A stretch of 64,000 nucleotides of DNA from Wurfbainia villosa. Its lineage: Eukaryota; Streptophyta; Magnoliopsida; Zingiberales; Zingiberaceae. How positions within the stretch are numbered: the first letter of the stretch is position 1; each line of letters begins with the position of its first letter. Under the pieces are notes generated by a model, which was given only the letters and a program-made list of their open reading frames with translations, was not told the origin of the DNA and made no database searches. The position numbers and the translations under genes were made by a program. Of this stretch, positions 12,755 through 24,533 are shown in pieces. The stretch lies in NCBI GenBank assembly GCA_025175895.1, contig CM046008.1:23391255-23455254 (forward strand), written 5' to 3'.

Positions 12755-14054
12755 GGTATCGTCAAACGTCACCCGTAACAGGGTGGACCATAAAGGCGAT
12801 TACTGGGTATATAACAAATTATGCGGAGGGATGTGAGTGATGTAGATGGGATCTATCCCTCTCATATGACGAGAGTGATATCGGTGGGCCCCTTGATTGA
12901 GTAGAACTACTAAAACGCATGGCCATGCTCGAATGAGTCAATATGAGATATTGAGCTCATTTGTTTGGATTAGTTTACTCAGGGATCAAGAAACACATAG
13001 ATTGATCGAGGATGACACAGTCTATGCCTCATTGATCAATCTGATATCAAGGATAGAAGGACACGGTCATATATTATAGTAGTCACGGAAAGGTTAGTCG
13101 GATCTTGACTTATCTCATAACTTGGGTAGCAATGATGTATTGCTAGATGCCGCTCATTGCTTGTGTATCTAAAAGAGTTTAGGTCCTTGCCACATTATGA
13201 GAGCCTATAGGGTCACACACAAAGAGCATGATGATTAGAGGAATTAGAGTATTCTAGTTTGACTAGAATAATTTGGGAATAAGCTTAAGTACAAAATGGT
13301 TTTTGGACTTTAAGCTTAATGAGAATTTTAGCTAATTGATTTAATGAGATTAATTCAATATGTTACCTTATTGATTTAATAAGATTAATTCAATATGATA
13401 ACATAAGCTTAATTGAATTAATAAGATTAATTCAATATGATAACATAAGCTTAATTGAATTAATAAGATTAATTCAACATGCATGAATGAATGCACATAA
13501 GCATGCCACATAAGCATGCCACCTAAGCATCCACCTAAGCTAGATAAGGTGGAAGGAAACAAAATGGTTTTGTCTCCTTGGCTGGCCAAACAAATGTCCC
13601 AATGCAATGGATTGCATTGAATGTGTGGAGGTGAAAGGGTTTTCCAACCTAAGACCCCATGGAGTGGCCCAAATGTAGGAAGCAAGGTTGTGTTTTGAGC
13701 TTCTTGGAGAGAGCTTGAAAGCTTATTGTTGTGTGGCTTTTGTGAGTGTAGCAAGAAGAGTAGTCTTCTTCCCTTCTCTTTTCCTACTCTCCTTTGGACT
13801 TCTAGCAAGAAGTAAAGGAGCTCCTCTAGTTTTCTTTTGAGAGCTTGTGTGAGATACATATAGAGACGGACACTTGAGCGTGCTAAAGATCAACAAACAA
13901 AAGGAAGAAGCGGGATTAACAAGGGACGCAACAAAGGTAATCCTCTCCTATAAGATAGGCTTTTTTAGAAATTTATTTTATGAGTTTTGCTGCATGGATC
14001 ACTTGGAAGGATCCTAATTTTTAGTTCATGGCATATGCCATTGCATAAGCCCTA
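12755..14054 (+). repeat. Middle LTR of the array, 3' part
   Basis: Family B LTR resuming at the second GGTAT and continuing with cgtcaaacgtcacccgtaac, exactly where the first part stopped. With the first part it totals about 1.76 kb. The end near 14054 is judged from the degenerate primer-binding site that follows. It carries the tandem repeats of the family at about 13380-13545. Confidence 0.85.
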
Positions 14055-14066
14055 TGCGTATCGAGC
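14055..14066 (+). promoter_or_regulatory. Degenerate tRNA-iMet primer-binding site, second unit
   Basis: tgcgtatcgagc followed by atgtgag, compared with the usual tggtatcagagc. It sits at the LTR/leader junction. Placement supports it more than the match does. Confidence 0.4.
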
Positions 14067-15054
14067 ATGTGAGATATAAAATAGGTTTTCTCTATTTTAT
14101 ATGTGATATAGAAGTAGGATAAATTTTATTATGAGTTGATAATTGCATTAGCAATTGTCAAACATAATAAAATATCCAATGTCTTTTAAAAGTTAAAATG
14201 ACATGGTGCATGGTTATGGCCTAGTCCCAAAAGGTTTGTGAATGTGTGTGTTGTAATTCTTAAATCTGGCTGCGTGTAGCCTTCCTCCTAAAATTCTTGT
14301 TGTAAAATTAGTTTTAGACTCGAATGTAACTCGAGTATTTCTCCTTTTGTAATGTACAAAACAAAGATAGAGGGTCCATTGGAAGATGAGGTTACAAGGA
14401 GGAAGTCAACACACAAGACAACCAAAAGGAAGCACTTAGGAGAAGATGCTTGAGAAGATTGTAGAATAAGGGCCATAACCATGACACGCTTAGTTTAATA
14501 TGTATGTGATACATGTTAGTTTAGCTTGTATGTGATGCATGATTAGTTTAGCTTATATGTGATGTATGCTAATATGTATATGATACATGTTTATTTCTTA
14601 ATAAGTCAAAATTAACCTAGCATGCATACAAGCTTACTCACTACTTCCTCGATCATTTGTTATTATTGGGTTTGCAAGCAAAGCAATGCATTTTATCTTG
14701 GAAGAGTGCGAGTGGACAATCGTGATGTCCAGCTATCAAACTTAGTTAAGACTTAATTAAGTTTTCTTAATTAGTTAAGTAGAGGCATATATTAGCTTTG
14801 AACATAAGTTTTAAAATTATTTTTATGTTATTTCCGAACATCAGCTTTGTCTTAGAAGTGTGTTGCTCGGAATTCAAGAAGGCCCTGTCCACTGACTGAA
14901 GGCTGGTTTGGAATAAACACTAAACTAATCTAAACTTAACCAAAGCTATTAAATGCCTAATTTTACTAATCATATATTTATAGCTAAATAGTAGAATTTA
15001 GTGGTTAAATGATTTAGGTATGATACTTAACTTTGCATTTTAATGTAGATCACC
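14067..15054 (+). other. Copia family B leader, second unit
   Basis: About 1 kb of non-coding leader, matching 1-1130 in reverse complement and 6315-6900 directly. It holds catgcat-type words near 14500-14600 like those in the family A leader. No ORF is supported. Confidence 0.7.
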
Positions 15055-17800
15055 ATGACATCTAACCTTTCTTGTTAGACAAGAAAAACTTTTCTTTTAT
15101 AATAAAGGACAAATGTTGTTCCATTTATTTGAATGAAATGTTCTATTGTAATGCATCACTTATGAATGGTCTCTATGTTCTAGATTTAGAAAACCCAATT
15201 TATAACGAAAATACCAAGCGGTTCAAATCGAATGATTCGAACCAAACATATCTCTGGCACTGTCGCCTAGGTCACATAAATGAAAAACGCATATCCCAAC
15301 TCCATAAAGATGGATTATTGGACTCATTTGATTTTGAATCATATGAGGTATGAGAATCTTGCCTTTTAGGAAAGATGACTAAAACTCCATTTAGTGGACA
15401 TGGAGAGAGAGCGACAGACTTGTTAGGACTCATACATACTGATGTATGTGGGCCTTTCAATGTCGAAGCCAGAGGAGGCTATAAGTACTTTATTACTTTC
15501 ACTGATGATATGAGTAGATTTGGCTACTTATATTTGATGAGACATAAGTCAGAATCCTTTGAAAAGTTCAAAGCATTCAAGAATGAAGTACAAAACCAAC
15601 TTGGTAAGCGTATCAAGCTACTTCGATCAGATCGAGGTGGTGAATACCTTAGTCAAGAGTTTCGTGATCACCTGGCTGAGTGTGGGATAATATCCCAACT
15701 CACTCCCCCTGGAACACCACAATGGAATGGTGTATCTGAGAGGAGAAATCGTACTCTATTAGATATGGTACGATCAATGATGAGCCAGACTGATCTACCT
15801 ACTTCCTTTTGGCTCTAGAGACAGCCGCTTTCACACTTAATCGCGTCCCATCAAAAGCCGTAGAAAAGACACCATATACGATATGGACTGGGAAGAGTCC
15901 CAAAATGTCTTTTATAAAGATTTGGGGTTGTGAAGCTTATGTAAGACGTCAAGTCTCAGATAAACTAGGACCCAAATCAGATAAGTGTTATTTTGTCGGA
16001 TATCCCAAGGAAACTAAGGGATATTACTTTTACAATCCCACACTTGGCAAGGTGTTTGTTGCCAGAAATGCTGTCTTTCTAGAAAGAGAATTTATTTCTA
16101 GAAAAACTAGTGGGAGTAAAATTCATCTTGAAGAAGTTCAAGATGACGATAACACTAAGGCTTCGATGGAAAATGAACAGGAACCACAAAGTGTTGTGGA
16201 TGAGGAAATTGTTGCCCAAAGAGTTGTGGAACAAACACCTATTCAAGTAGACCAACCTCTTCGTAGATCTGACAGGATCCGTCGTCAACCCGAGAGATAT
16301 TCTTTTCTCTTGACTGACAATGGTGATGTATTGCTTGTATCGATCTTGGCGAGCCTACATCCTATCAAGAAGCTATGATGAGCCAGTTAGAAATGGCTAG
16401 AGGCCATGAGATCGAAATGGAATCCATGTACACTAACCAAGTATGGACCTTGGTTGATCCACGAAGGGTAAAACCCATTGGGTGTAAGTGGGTCTTTAAA
16501 GTAAAGACTAACATGGATGGTAATAAGCATACCTATAAAGGTAGATTGGTGGCGAAAGGATTCAAACAAATTCATGGTATTGACTATGATGAAACCTTTT
16601 CACCAGTTGCGATGCTTAAATCCATTCGGATCATACTTGCTATTGCAACCTACCACGATTATGAGATCTGGCGGATGGATGTCAAAACCGCTTTTACGAA
16701 TGGAAAGCTACTCGAGGATGTGTACATGACACACGGCTGAGGGTTTTGAAGATCCAAAGCATCTGAAAGGTATGCAAACCGCAAAGGTCCATTTATGGAC
16801 TAAAGCAAGCCTCTCGGAATCTTGATTGATGATGCAATCAAAGAGTTTGGTTTCATCAAGAATGAAGATGAACCTTGTGTCTACAAGAGAAATAGTGGGA
16901 GCACAATTGTATTTCTTGTCTTGTATGTAGATGACATACTTCTCATCGGAAATGATATTCCCTCACTCCAGTCTGTGAAGATGTGGTTGGGGAATTGTTT
17001 CTCGATGAAAGACTTAGTGTGCCTATATTCTAGGCATCAAGATCTATAGAGATAGATCTAAAAGATTACTTGGCCTAAGTCGAGTACATACATTGATAAA
17101 GTGCTAGATCGTTTTGCTATGCAAAATTCCAAGAAAGGATTTACGCTTTATCACATGGTGTGAGTCTTTCGAAGACTCAATGTCCCTCTTCTAAGGAGGA
17201 GAGAGATCGCATGGATAAGATCCCTTATGCGTCGCCATAGGGTCTATCATATGCGCCATGCTTTGTACTTCTGACGTCTCGTATGCTTTGAGCATGACGA
17301 GTAGATACGATCGGATCGGTGAAAGTCACGGATAGCGATCAAAAATATTCTTAAATACTTACGAAGAGCGAAGAATATTTCACGATATTTGGAGGCAATG
17401 AGGAGCTAGGTAAAGGGTTACGATGATGCAAGCTTCCAAGCAGACAAGGATGACTATAGATCGCAATCGAGTGCGTGTTTTGCTGAATGGTGGGTGTGGT
17501 GGAAGAGTTCGGCGAGGACGATTCTTGATTCTACGCCAGAGTATATTGCATCGATGCACAAAGGAGGCTGTTTGGCTCCGTAAGTTCATCGATGAACTTG
17601 GGGTAGTTCCTAGCATTGCAGATCCAATAGACCTCTATTGTGACAACAATGGGGCTATTGCGCGAGCTAAGGAACCTCGATCACATCGTGGACCAAACAC
17701 ATCTTTGCGGCGCTTCCATCTCATTCGAGAGATCATCGATAGAGGAGATGTGAGGATATCTGCAGTCTAAGCGAAGCTAACATTGCAGATCCATTGACCA
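15055..17800 (+). pseudogene. Copia pol with gag deleted, second unit
   Basis: The gag ATG at 15055 keeps four codons and then jumps to the GAG-pre-integrase region, so all of gag and protease is deleted. What follows is better preserved than the first unit: the pre-integrase HHCC-type block (15072-15353) and the integrase core with its acidic triad visible as HTDVCGP, RSDRGGEY and NGVSERRN (15375-15818). Then come the integrase C-terminal part (15809-16330), RT (16370-17040, LYVDDILLIGND at about 16920-16950) and RNase H (about 17400-17790). Breaks include a stop near 15816-15818 after FWL and frameshifts at about 16740, 16815, 17010 and beyond. Without gag or protease it could only move with help in trans. 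Confidence 0.85.
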
Positions 17801-17872
17801 AGGCTTTGTACGGAGGAAGCATGATGGTCACACTAGGTCACTAGGTATTAGATATCATAGTGATTGGTACTA

Positions 17873-17887
17873 GTGCTAGTGGGAGAT
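17873..17887 (+). promoter_or_regulatory. Polypurine tract, second unit
   Basis: gtgctagtgggagat immediately before the 3' LTR, identical to the tract at 10582-10596. Confidence 0.8.
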
Positions 17888-19717
17888 TGTTAGTTATAGC
17901 CCTAAGAACCAATCATGTGATGGTTGAATAGGGAACATTTTGTATCATATTCTATAAAGGCAAAGGATTGGTTATTATATTTAAGTCTTGCTTGTGCCAC
18001 TAAATTAAATATAGTAATGCCCTAGAAAAGTAGGTTCTTGTCTCGACATCAATTGGCGAATTGATTATGAGAGGTATGAGAACACTTTCTAAATGTTCTA
18101 GTCAAGTATTAATATGCAAGGGCAATATTAATACATAAAGACTAGCATGTAGGTCAATTGATGACTTGATCTCACAAGTCATGGATATATGATATCAAGT
18201 TGACACATGGGTATATATTAGAGAATATATATCGAAAGTTTCATGGATCGTTATATGAGTGTCATAAACTTTCTCATGTGACTATTGGTATGAATAGTCC
18301 TCGGACACAAGTCACTACGGTTCCTACATAAGGAGTTATGTACTTTGGTATCGTCAAACGTCACACCGTAGCAGGGTGGACCATAAAGCGATTCTTGGGT
18401 ATATAACAAATTATGCGGAGGATGTGAGTGATGTAGATGGGATCTATCCCTCTCATATGGCGAGAGTGATATCGGTGGGCCCTTGATTGAGTAGAACTAC
18501 TAAAGCATGACCATGCTCGAATGAGTCAATATGAGATATTGAGCTCATTTGTTTGAGTTAGTTTACTCAGGGATCAAGAAACACATAGATTGATCGAGGA
18601 TGACACGGTCTATGCCTCATTGATCAATCTGATATCAAGGATAGAAGGACACGGTCATATATTATAGTAGTCACGGAAAGGTTAGACGGATCTTGACTTA
18701 TCACGTAACTTGGGTAGCAATGATGTATTGCTAGATGCCGCTCATTGCTTGTGTATCTAAAAGAGTTTAGATCCACTGCCAACGTTATGAGAGCCTATAG
18801 GGTCACACACAAAGAGCATGATGATTAGAGGAATTAGAGTATTCTAGTTTGACTAGAATAATTTGGGAATAAGCTTAAGTACAAAATGGTTTTTGGACTT
18901 TAAGCTTAATGAGAATTTTAGCTAATTGATTTAATGAGATTAATTCAATATGTTACCTCATTGATTTAATAAGATTAATTCAATATGATAACATAAGCTT
19001 AATTGAATTAATAAGATTAATTCAATATGATAACATAAGCTTAATTGAATTAATAAGATTAATTCAACATGCATGAATGCCACATAAGAATGCCACATAA
19101 GCATGCCACATAAGCATGCCACCTAAGCATCCACCTAAGCTAGATAAGGTGGAAGGAAACAAAATGGTTTTGTCTCCTTAAGTGGCCGGCCAAACAAATG
19201 TCCCAATGCAATGGATTGCATTGAATGTGTGGAGGTGAAAGGGTTTTTCCAACCCTATAAAAGACCCCATGGAGTGGCCGGCCAAAGCAAATGTAGGTGT
19301 GGTTGTTGGGAGCTTGAGGCTTGGAGAGAGCTTGAGAGCTTATTGTTGTGTGGCTTTTGTGAGTGTAGCAAGAAGAGTAGTCTTCTTCTTCCCTTCTCTT
19401 TTTCCCTAGCTTCCTCTCCTTTAGGGACTTCTCTAGCAAGAAGTAAAGGAGAGCTCCTCTAGTTTTCTTTTGTGAGACAAGAGCTTGCTCGTGTGGATAC
19501 ATATAGAGGCACGGACACTTGAACGTGCTAAAGATCCAACAAACAAAAGGAAGAAGCGGGATTAACAAGGGCACGCAACAAAGGTAATCCTCTCCTATAA
19601 GATAGGCTTGGTTTAGAGAAATTTATTTTATACGAGTTTGCTTTCGCATGGATCACTTGGAAGGGATCCTAATTTTTCCGTTGCGCATATGCCATTTGGC
19701 ATAAAGAATTCCCTACA
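17888..19717 (+). repeat. 3' LTR of the family B array
   Basis: An LTR of about 1.83 kb starting TGTTAGTTATAGCCC. The end is placed at ccctaca (19717), where similarity to the other family B LTRs stops and gypsy LTR sequence starts. It contains the family tandem repeats at about 18960-19140 and the pyrimidine-rich block at 19380-19460. Confidence 0.8.
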
Positions 19718-19860
19718 GCTCTGCCCTCACACCAGTTACTCCTCGGGGAGTGCTCTGGGAGGCAAGATGACTGACGACTCTCTCAACCCCAAGGGAGACT
19801 ATGTCGTCAGAATGCATGCAAATGACATGAGTATGCTGTCACACGTACAACCATCTACCA

Positions 19861-20091
19861 CAGACTCTCTGTTCAACAAAGAGTCGTACCCATCTGATCA
19901 ATACACTCTCTATCCTATAGAGAGTCATACTCAACTGATCGACGGACTCTCTATCCTGTAGAGAGTCATACTCGACTGATCATGACTCTCTCTCCAATAG
20001 AGAGTCGTACTCAACTGATCGACGCACTCTCTATCCTATAGAGAGTCGTTCTCGACTGATCATAACTCTCTCTCTAATAGAGAGTCATACT
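19861..20091. repeat. 40-bp minisatellite with a hairpin in every unit
   Basis: Six imperfect units with a period of about 40 bases. Each contains an inverted repeat of the form actctcta...tagagagt and ends in a cgactgatca-like word. It lies inside the gypsy LTR fragment. The related plus-strand LTR keeps a single trace of it near 26560-26595. Confidence 0.9.
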
Positions 20092-20990
20092 AGATTAATA
20101 GCTAGGACCACCGGTCCATAGCGACACACTAATCACCTTTCACTTAACCATTACACAACTCATAGTTGGTAATAGTATGCAACATACGGGTATTGGAAAT
20201 AAATCCTACATTTAGGGCATTACCTACCCACAGATGACCTTTTTGCCAAATTATAAATTGGGTCATCACCCGTACTGACATTTACACCCTACTAAACATC
20301 TAGGCCAATTTACATCACATCTATAACTCCTAAATCATGATAGGGTATATGTGATATCAACAATTGAGCATAAATATATCCAACGATAAGTTCAAGCATA
20401 CGATAATAAGAGCAGGGTCAAAATAATATGAACACCTAACATGCTCATATCTATGACTAAGTCTGAATGCAATACATCTACCCAGACCAGGTAGGAAATT
20501 ACCTACCTTCTAAGAAGCTCAGAATAATATCTTCATTGTCGCGGTCCTGTCTCGTATCCACGTCCTACACATATCAACATTATAATTTAGTGAAAGCATA
20601 CAACAACAATACAAATTAGCTACTACGTTATCCACAAATCCATATCCCTTATCGAATATAGGTTATCACTCCCATTCATAGCCAAGATCAGAGCATCTCA
20701 TAGCTCGATCGATAACCAGCATTTCGCAATAATAGGAACTATGTTTAAGCACAAGCATTAAACAAATACACAACTTAACTACCATGTCATTTCTAGGTCC
20801 TCGTTCTTTCCTTGTCTACGAGTTAGAACTTCGAACTCACACCTCTCGTAACCCATACATTACCACACTTAACGAATATCCACATCCAACAGCTAGAACA
20901 AGGCTACAAATCTTACCTAACTATTTAACCATTGTAACTAGCTAAATCAAAGGCAACAAGGAGTTTATATGCCTTGTAACCAAAGCGAAG
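20092..20990. other. AT-rich middle of the gypsy LTR fragment
   Basis: No ORF or tandem array is seen here. The only landmark is ggtaggtaatttcctacc (reverse complement of about 20488-20511), which aligns with a donor-like site near 26042 of the other LTR. Confidence 0.5.
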
Positions 20991-21457
20991 ATGGCTTGCT
21001 TACCGGCAATTCAATCCTTACCGGCAGCAACTCCTCGAAACTTTGCAGCCCCGTTCAATTGCTCGAGACCGCTGCCCAAACCAACAGTCGGCTTAGCCAA
21101 GGAAGATGAACAGCAAGGTAAATGGAGGAGAGTTCACACTTACCGACAGTCGGAATCTTCCCCTAATCTTCTTGGTTCGCCGGACGAACCAACTACAACA
21201 CCGCTGCCCTAATTTCCTGTGGTAATCCCCTGTTCACTGTCACAAGCCTCTGTCAACCATCGATCCAAGCTAGATTGCACAACTAGGATAAATCTCTCGT
21301 CTAGGATAAGGAGAAGGTCGACAGCTTACCTAGCTACAGCGGCGATCGGCCAAAGCAGCTCACGCCCAAGTAGAGCGATGCCACTGCCGGTCCAAGCGCG
21401 CGAGGAGGTCGAGGAGTTGGGGTGGGAAAGGCCGGCGGGATCTCAACGTCAGAGCAG

Positions 21458-21694
21458 AGAGATCGTGCAAACGGAAAAAGTCCGCTGCTCGGAACTGCTG
21501 GATCACCGGAGTAGGGAGATCACGCAAATGGGAAAGGTCCACTGCTCAAAACTATCGGATCACCGAAGCAGGGAGATCGCGTGAATGGGAAAGGTCCGCT
21601 GCTCTAAACTGCTGGATCACCCGAGCAGGGAGATCGCGCGAACGGGAAAGGTCCACTACTTGGAACTGCCAGATCGCCGGAGCAGGGAGATCAC
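21458..21694. repeat. 57-bp tandem repeat, four copies plus a partial
   Basis: Units start at 21458, 21515, 21572 and 21629, each beginning with a (g/a)gagatc word and holding a ggaaaggtcc word, with a nine-base partial fifth copy. The period is a multiple of three. A reading frame stays open through it on the minus strand (21552-21842). The plus-strand frames 21219-21584 and 21585-21884 also cross it, separated by a stop at 21582-21584. It lies in the GC-rich block of the gypsy LTR. Confidence 0.9.
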
Positions 21695-22063
21695 TTCGCT
21701 TCGGGGGGGAAAGAAAGCAGCGAGAGGGAGAGCCGTGAGAAGGAGGATTAACGCATTGGAGGGGGAAAGTTGCGAGAACAAAGTAAAAATCGAAATTTTC
21801 AGCGTAGAAACGCTCGGGGAACTTTCGGCAGTGAAATGGCAAATGGCGTGCGTTAAAGGGAGAGGAAGTGGATCGGGTTTTTGAGGGTTAGTGGGTTGGG
21901 TTTAATCCTATAAGCCATTAACCCAAAAATTCAATTAACCCTAGGTTAATTTAACCCTAAGCTCCATTTAATTAAACCCATACCATTTAAATCTAAGTTA
22001 GGTCTAAGTATATCCCTAACCAGGCATCACCAACCAAATTTTTTTTTTCTGTGGTATTTTACA

Positions 22064-24522
22064 ATTGGGTTATCACATCAGCAGTGATTTACTACCTCAG
22101 ATTTAGTTGGAGCTCTTTGATACTTCCATCTGGGAGAAGCAATTTACTCAGCAATATCAGCAGAAGACATCTCAGAAGATTCAGACGTCCAGATAGCAAC
22201 TGTTACCTTCCCAGGCGTGGTTATGCTTTATACAGAGGAGAGATGTTACGACGATAGTCGTATCTATGTGGTATTCTCCAGTTGCAGCTATACCTTTCAT
22301 AGAGTTGGAGCGTGCTACGATGTTGATAGTTCTTCAGTATTTTACAGCCGGATGTGTACTCTCTGCCAGTACAACAGTGTTTACCATCACCATTGTAGTC
22401 ATTTTGGGTATTGTATCTCAGTTCAGCAGTTGACTTCAGTTCCTCCATGGTAGTCCTTTGCACTTACAGGAGCTCAGCCATCAAGAACAGATGTTAGGTG
22501 AGTTTAAATGATTACTCGAGAAGAGGTGTAGAATACCGAAGGATTGGTCATTCGGGGTATTACTTTAGGGCGGATGTATCGAGAGATACTGGTAGTTACA
22601 GGTAGCTAGGTCTACAATATTCTTAGATAGGATTAGAAGCGTTCCTATCGACTTGTGGGTTGGTGATTTGTCTCTACCGTCAAGTGAGATGTTGATCAAC
22701 AACCATGAAGTCAAGGGATATCCTTAGCCTTTGCTAGACATACCACTACTACAGACATATCCTTACGGATAGTTAAATTGTTGGAATGTTGGTATACTAG
22801 ATCTCTCGGATGTGCGTATAATCCGAGGGTGTTCGGATGTAGTTTTAGATGAACTCCCGGGCTTGCCACTACATGGGCAAGTAGGAATATGCGATTGGGG
22901 TGATTTCGAGAATAGTTCCGATGTTGGAGACCTCATACCGGGAGATGATTTTATTGGTATTAGTGTTCCTAAATACTGGGGAAATTGGAAGAACGTAAGT
23001 TGCGATTACATGAGGTATTGGATGGGAGATTTATCTGTCCTAGTGGTTCTTCTTGAGAAGATCTGAAACTCTTTGTTAAAAGAGAGCTAAACCTTTGAGG
23101 TTATGCATCGATTATCGATGATTGTAATGTAGTAGTTGAGAATGAATATCCTTCGTCATGGATAGATGTTCTGTTTAGATCAGTTAAAGGACACCTGTGT
23201 ATATCCTAGGGTTGATATACGATTGGAGTGTTGATATTGTAGTGACTTGGTGTCATATAGTTATCAATATCGGTGTGATGATAAATATATCATCAGCTTA
23301 GAGTAAAAAGGATGGAGGTGTATAGAAGATGACATTTCATACTTAGTATGAATTTTATGAGATGTTGATAATGTCGTTATACCTATCGACGATTTAGTCG
23401 TTCATGGATTGGAGGAATCAAGTATTCTTAGAGTATTTGAGATCGATTGTCATCACATCTGTGGATGATATATTTTTGATACATATTCATAATCTTAAGG
23501 GAAGTTGTGGTTTCCCTGGAATTGATTTGGTTATTACCGTAGGTGTGGGTAGGATGTTTCTAGCGATACTATACCACCGACTTGTTGGACCAAGAAGGTG
23601 ATGAAAATCACCTGGTTGGAAGTTTGTGAAGCTAGGTTTCAGGGCCTAGTCAATAGCTAACTTTTGTGTCAGTGTTAGTTAATCCATTCGATATGGATGA
23701 AAGGGTATTGTATGCAGATGCATCATTTCAGGGATTGGAGTGATTCCAATGCAATTGTATCAGATGTGTCTTATGCCTACGTCAGTTGAGGAACTGCGAG
23801 ATAAGCTGTCATATATATGACATGGAGCTTAGCAGTTATTATCTTGAGTAGTAGATGTATAGAGCAGGAGTGCTCGAGGAGTTTTGGCTAGCTACTGGGT
23901 AGCTGCTATAGGGTTGTTAGAACAGGATAGATGCTCGGGAGATTGGTCATTATGGTCTCCCAGTCACTTATAATGTTACGTGATAGAGTGGATTTTGGAT
24001 ATGGTTGATTTCGTAGTTGATGTTGAGTATGCCAACAAGCAAAGGTGAAATATTGTGATCGGTAGGGTTACGTACCGTGATGAAGTGGGAGCCTAGTACG
24101 ATGGACTGTGTTGGGAGATTATCTAGAATTCGAAAAGGACTTGATAGGATTTGGGTAGTCGATGATCGATTAGCTAGGTCCGGTCATTTTCTTCCGAGCC
24201 GTAAGATGAATTTCGTTGGATTGCTTGATGGAATTATATCCATGGAGTATCCTTGAGTATCATTTCCGATAGTGATTCATGTTTCACCTTACTATTCTGG
24301 AAAAGTCTCCCATCGGTTATGGATATAGAGCTCCACTCTATTACAGTTATTTACCTTTTAAGAGGTTGGTTGAGAGTGTATATAAGAGCTAGAATATAAT
24401 ATTCAAGCTCAGTACCCCACTTAGTCACTTGAGATGTGACTTTTCTTTGGATACTTGAGATGATTATTTTGACATATCGTACAAGTATATAAGTCGGAAA
24501 TTTGGGGACCAAATTTTTATAA
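22064..24522 (+). pseudogene. Heavily decayed gypsy (Tekay-like) gag-pol remnant
   Basis: Only short islands can be recognised. A gag tail is near 22130-22260 (PRRGYALYRGEM-like, as in the stretch before protease in this lineage). The protease-RT linker is at 22812-22900 (DVVLDELPGLPLHGQV). The RT fingers motif LRLCIDYR is near 23095-23120. The RT palm island at 23404-23490 ends in VDDIFLIH, so the catalytic Asp pair survives. An integrase island is at about 24140-24240 (VVDDRLARSGHFLP, for the usual VVDRLTKSAHF). Everything else is stops and gaps, and about half of a normal internal region is missing. It is older than the copia elements around it, judged by decay. The orientation is plus, leading into the 3' LTR at 24534. 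Confidence 0.7.
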
Positions 24523-24533
24523 GTGGAGGAGAA
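24523..24533 (+). promoter_or_regulatory. Polypurine tract of the gypsy remnant
   Basis: gtggaggagaa directly before the LTR start TGTAAAATATG. The upstream words ggaaatttggggacc and ataagtggagg are typical of the 3' end of Tekay/Del internal regions. Confidence 0.75.

Larger units (their letters stand above)
6315..19717 (+). mobile_element. Tandem array of Angela-like copia family B (internal-LTR-internal-LTR)
   Basis: Two copia internal regions in the same orientation share one middle LTR: leader plus gag-pol (6315-10580), LTR (10597-14054, interrupted by a solo LTR), second leader plus pol (14067-17870) and a final LTR (17888-19717). The first LTR would lie in or left of the gap. A shared middle LTR is the expected product of unequal recombination between LTRs. 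The outer right end meets gypsy LTR sequence, so the array appears to sit inside that LTR. No target duplication can be checked because the left end is missing. Confidence 0.75.
19718..22063 (-). repeat. Gypsy (Tekay-like) LTR fragment, minus strand
   Basis: On the minus strand it starts TGTAAAATACCACAG at 22063. It resembles the plus-strand LTR at 24534-28095 in layout: an AT-rich start, a GC-rich block about 270-1060 bases in (21000-21790), a conserved word near 20480-20540 matching 26035-26080, and a gtcgtcagtcatc...gcctccc block at 19725-19775 matching 26725-26765. It is cut at 19717 by the copia array, so its last part is missing here. The sequence right of 22063 is not a polypurine tract, so it is not the 3' LTR of a normal element. 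It seems to be inserted in the plus-strand gypsy remnant. Confidence 0.65.

Noticed and set aside
19140..19574. 144-codon minus-strand ORF in LTR B, with a similar one of 163 codons at 13368-13859
   Set aside because: They lie antisense in the LTR across tandem and pyrimidine-rich repeats; the frames differ between copies and neither resembles a protein family.
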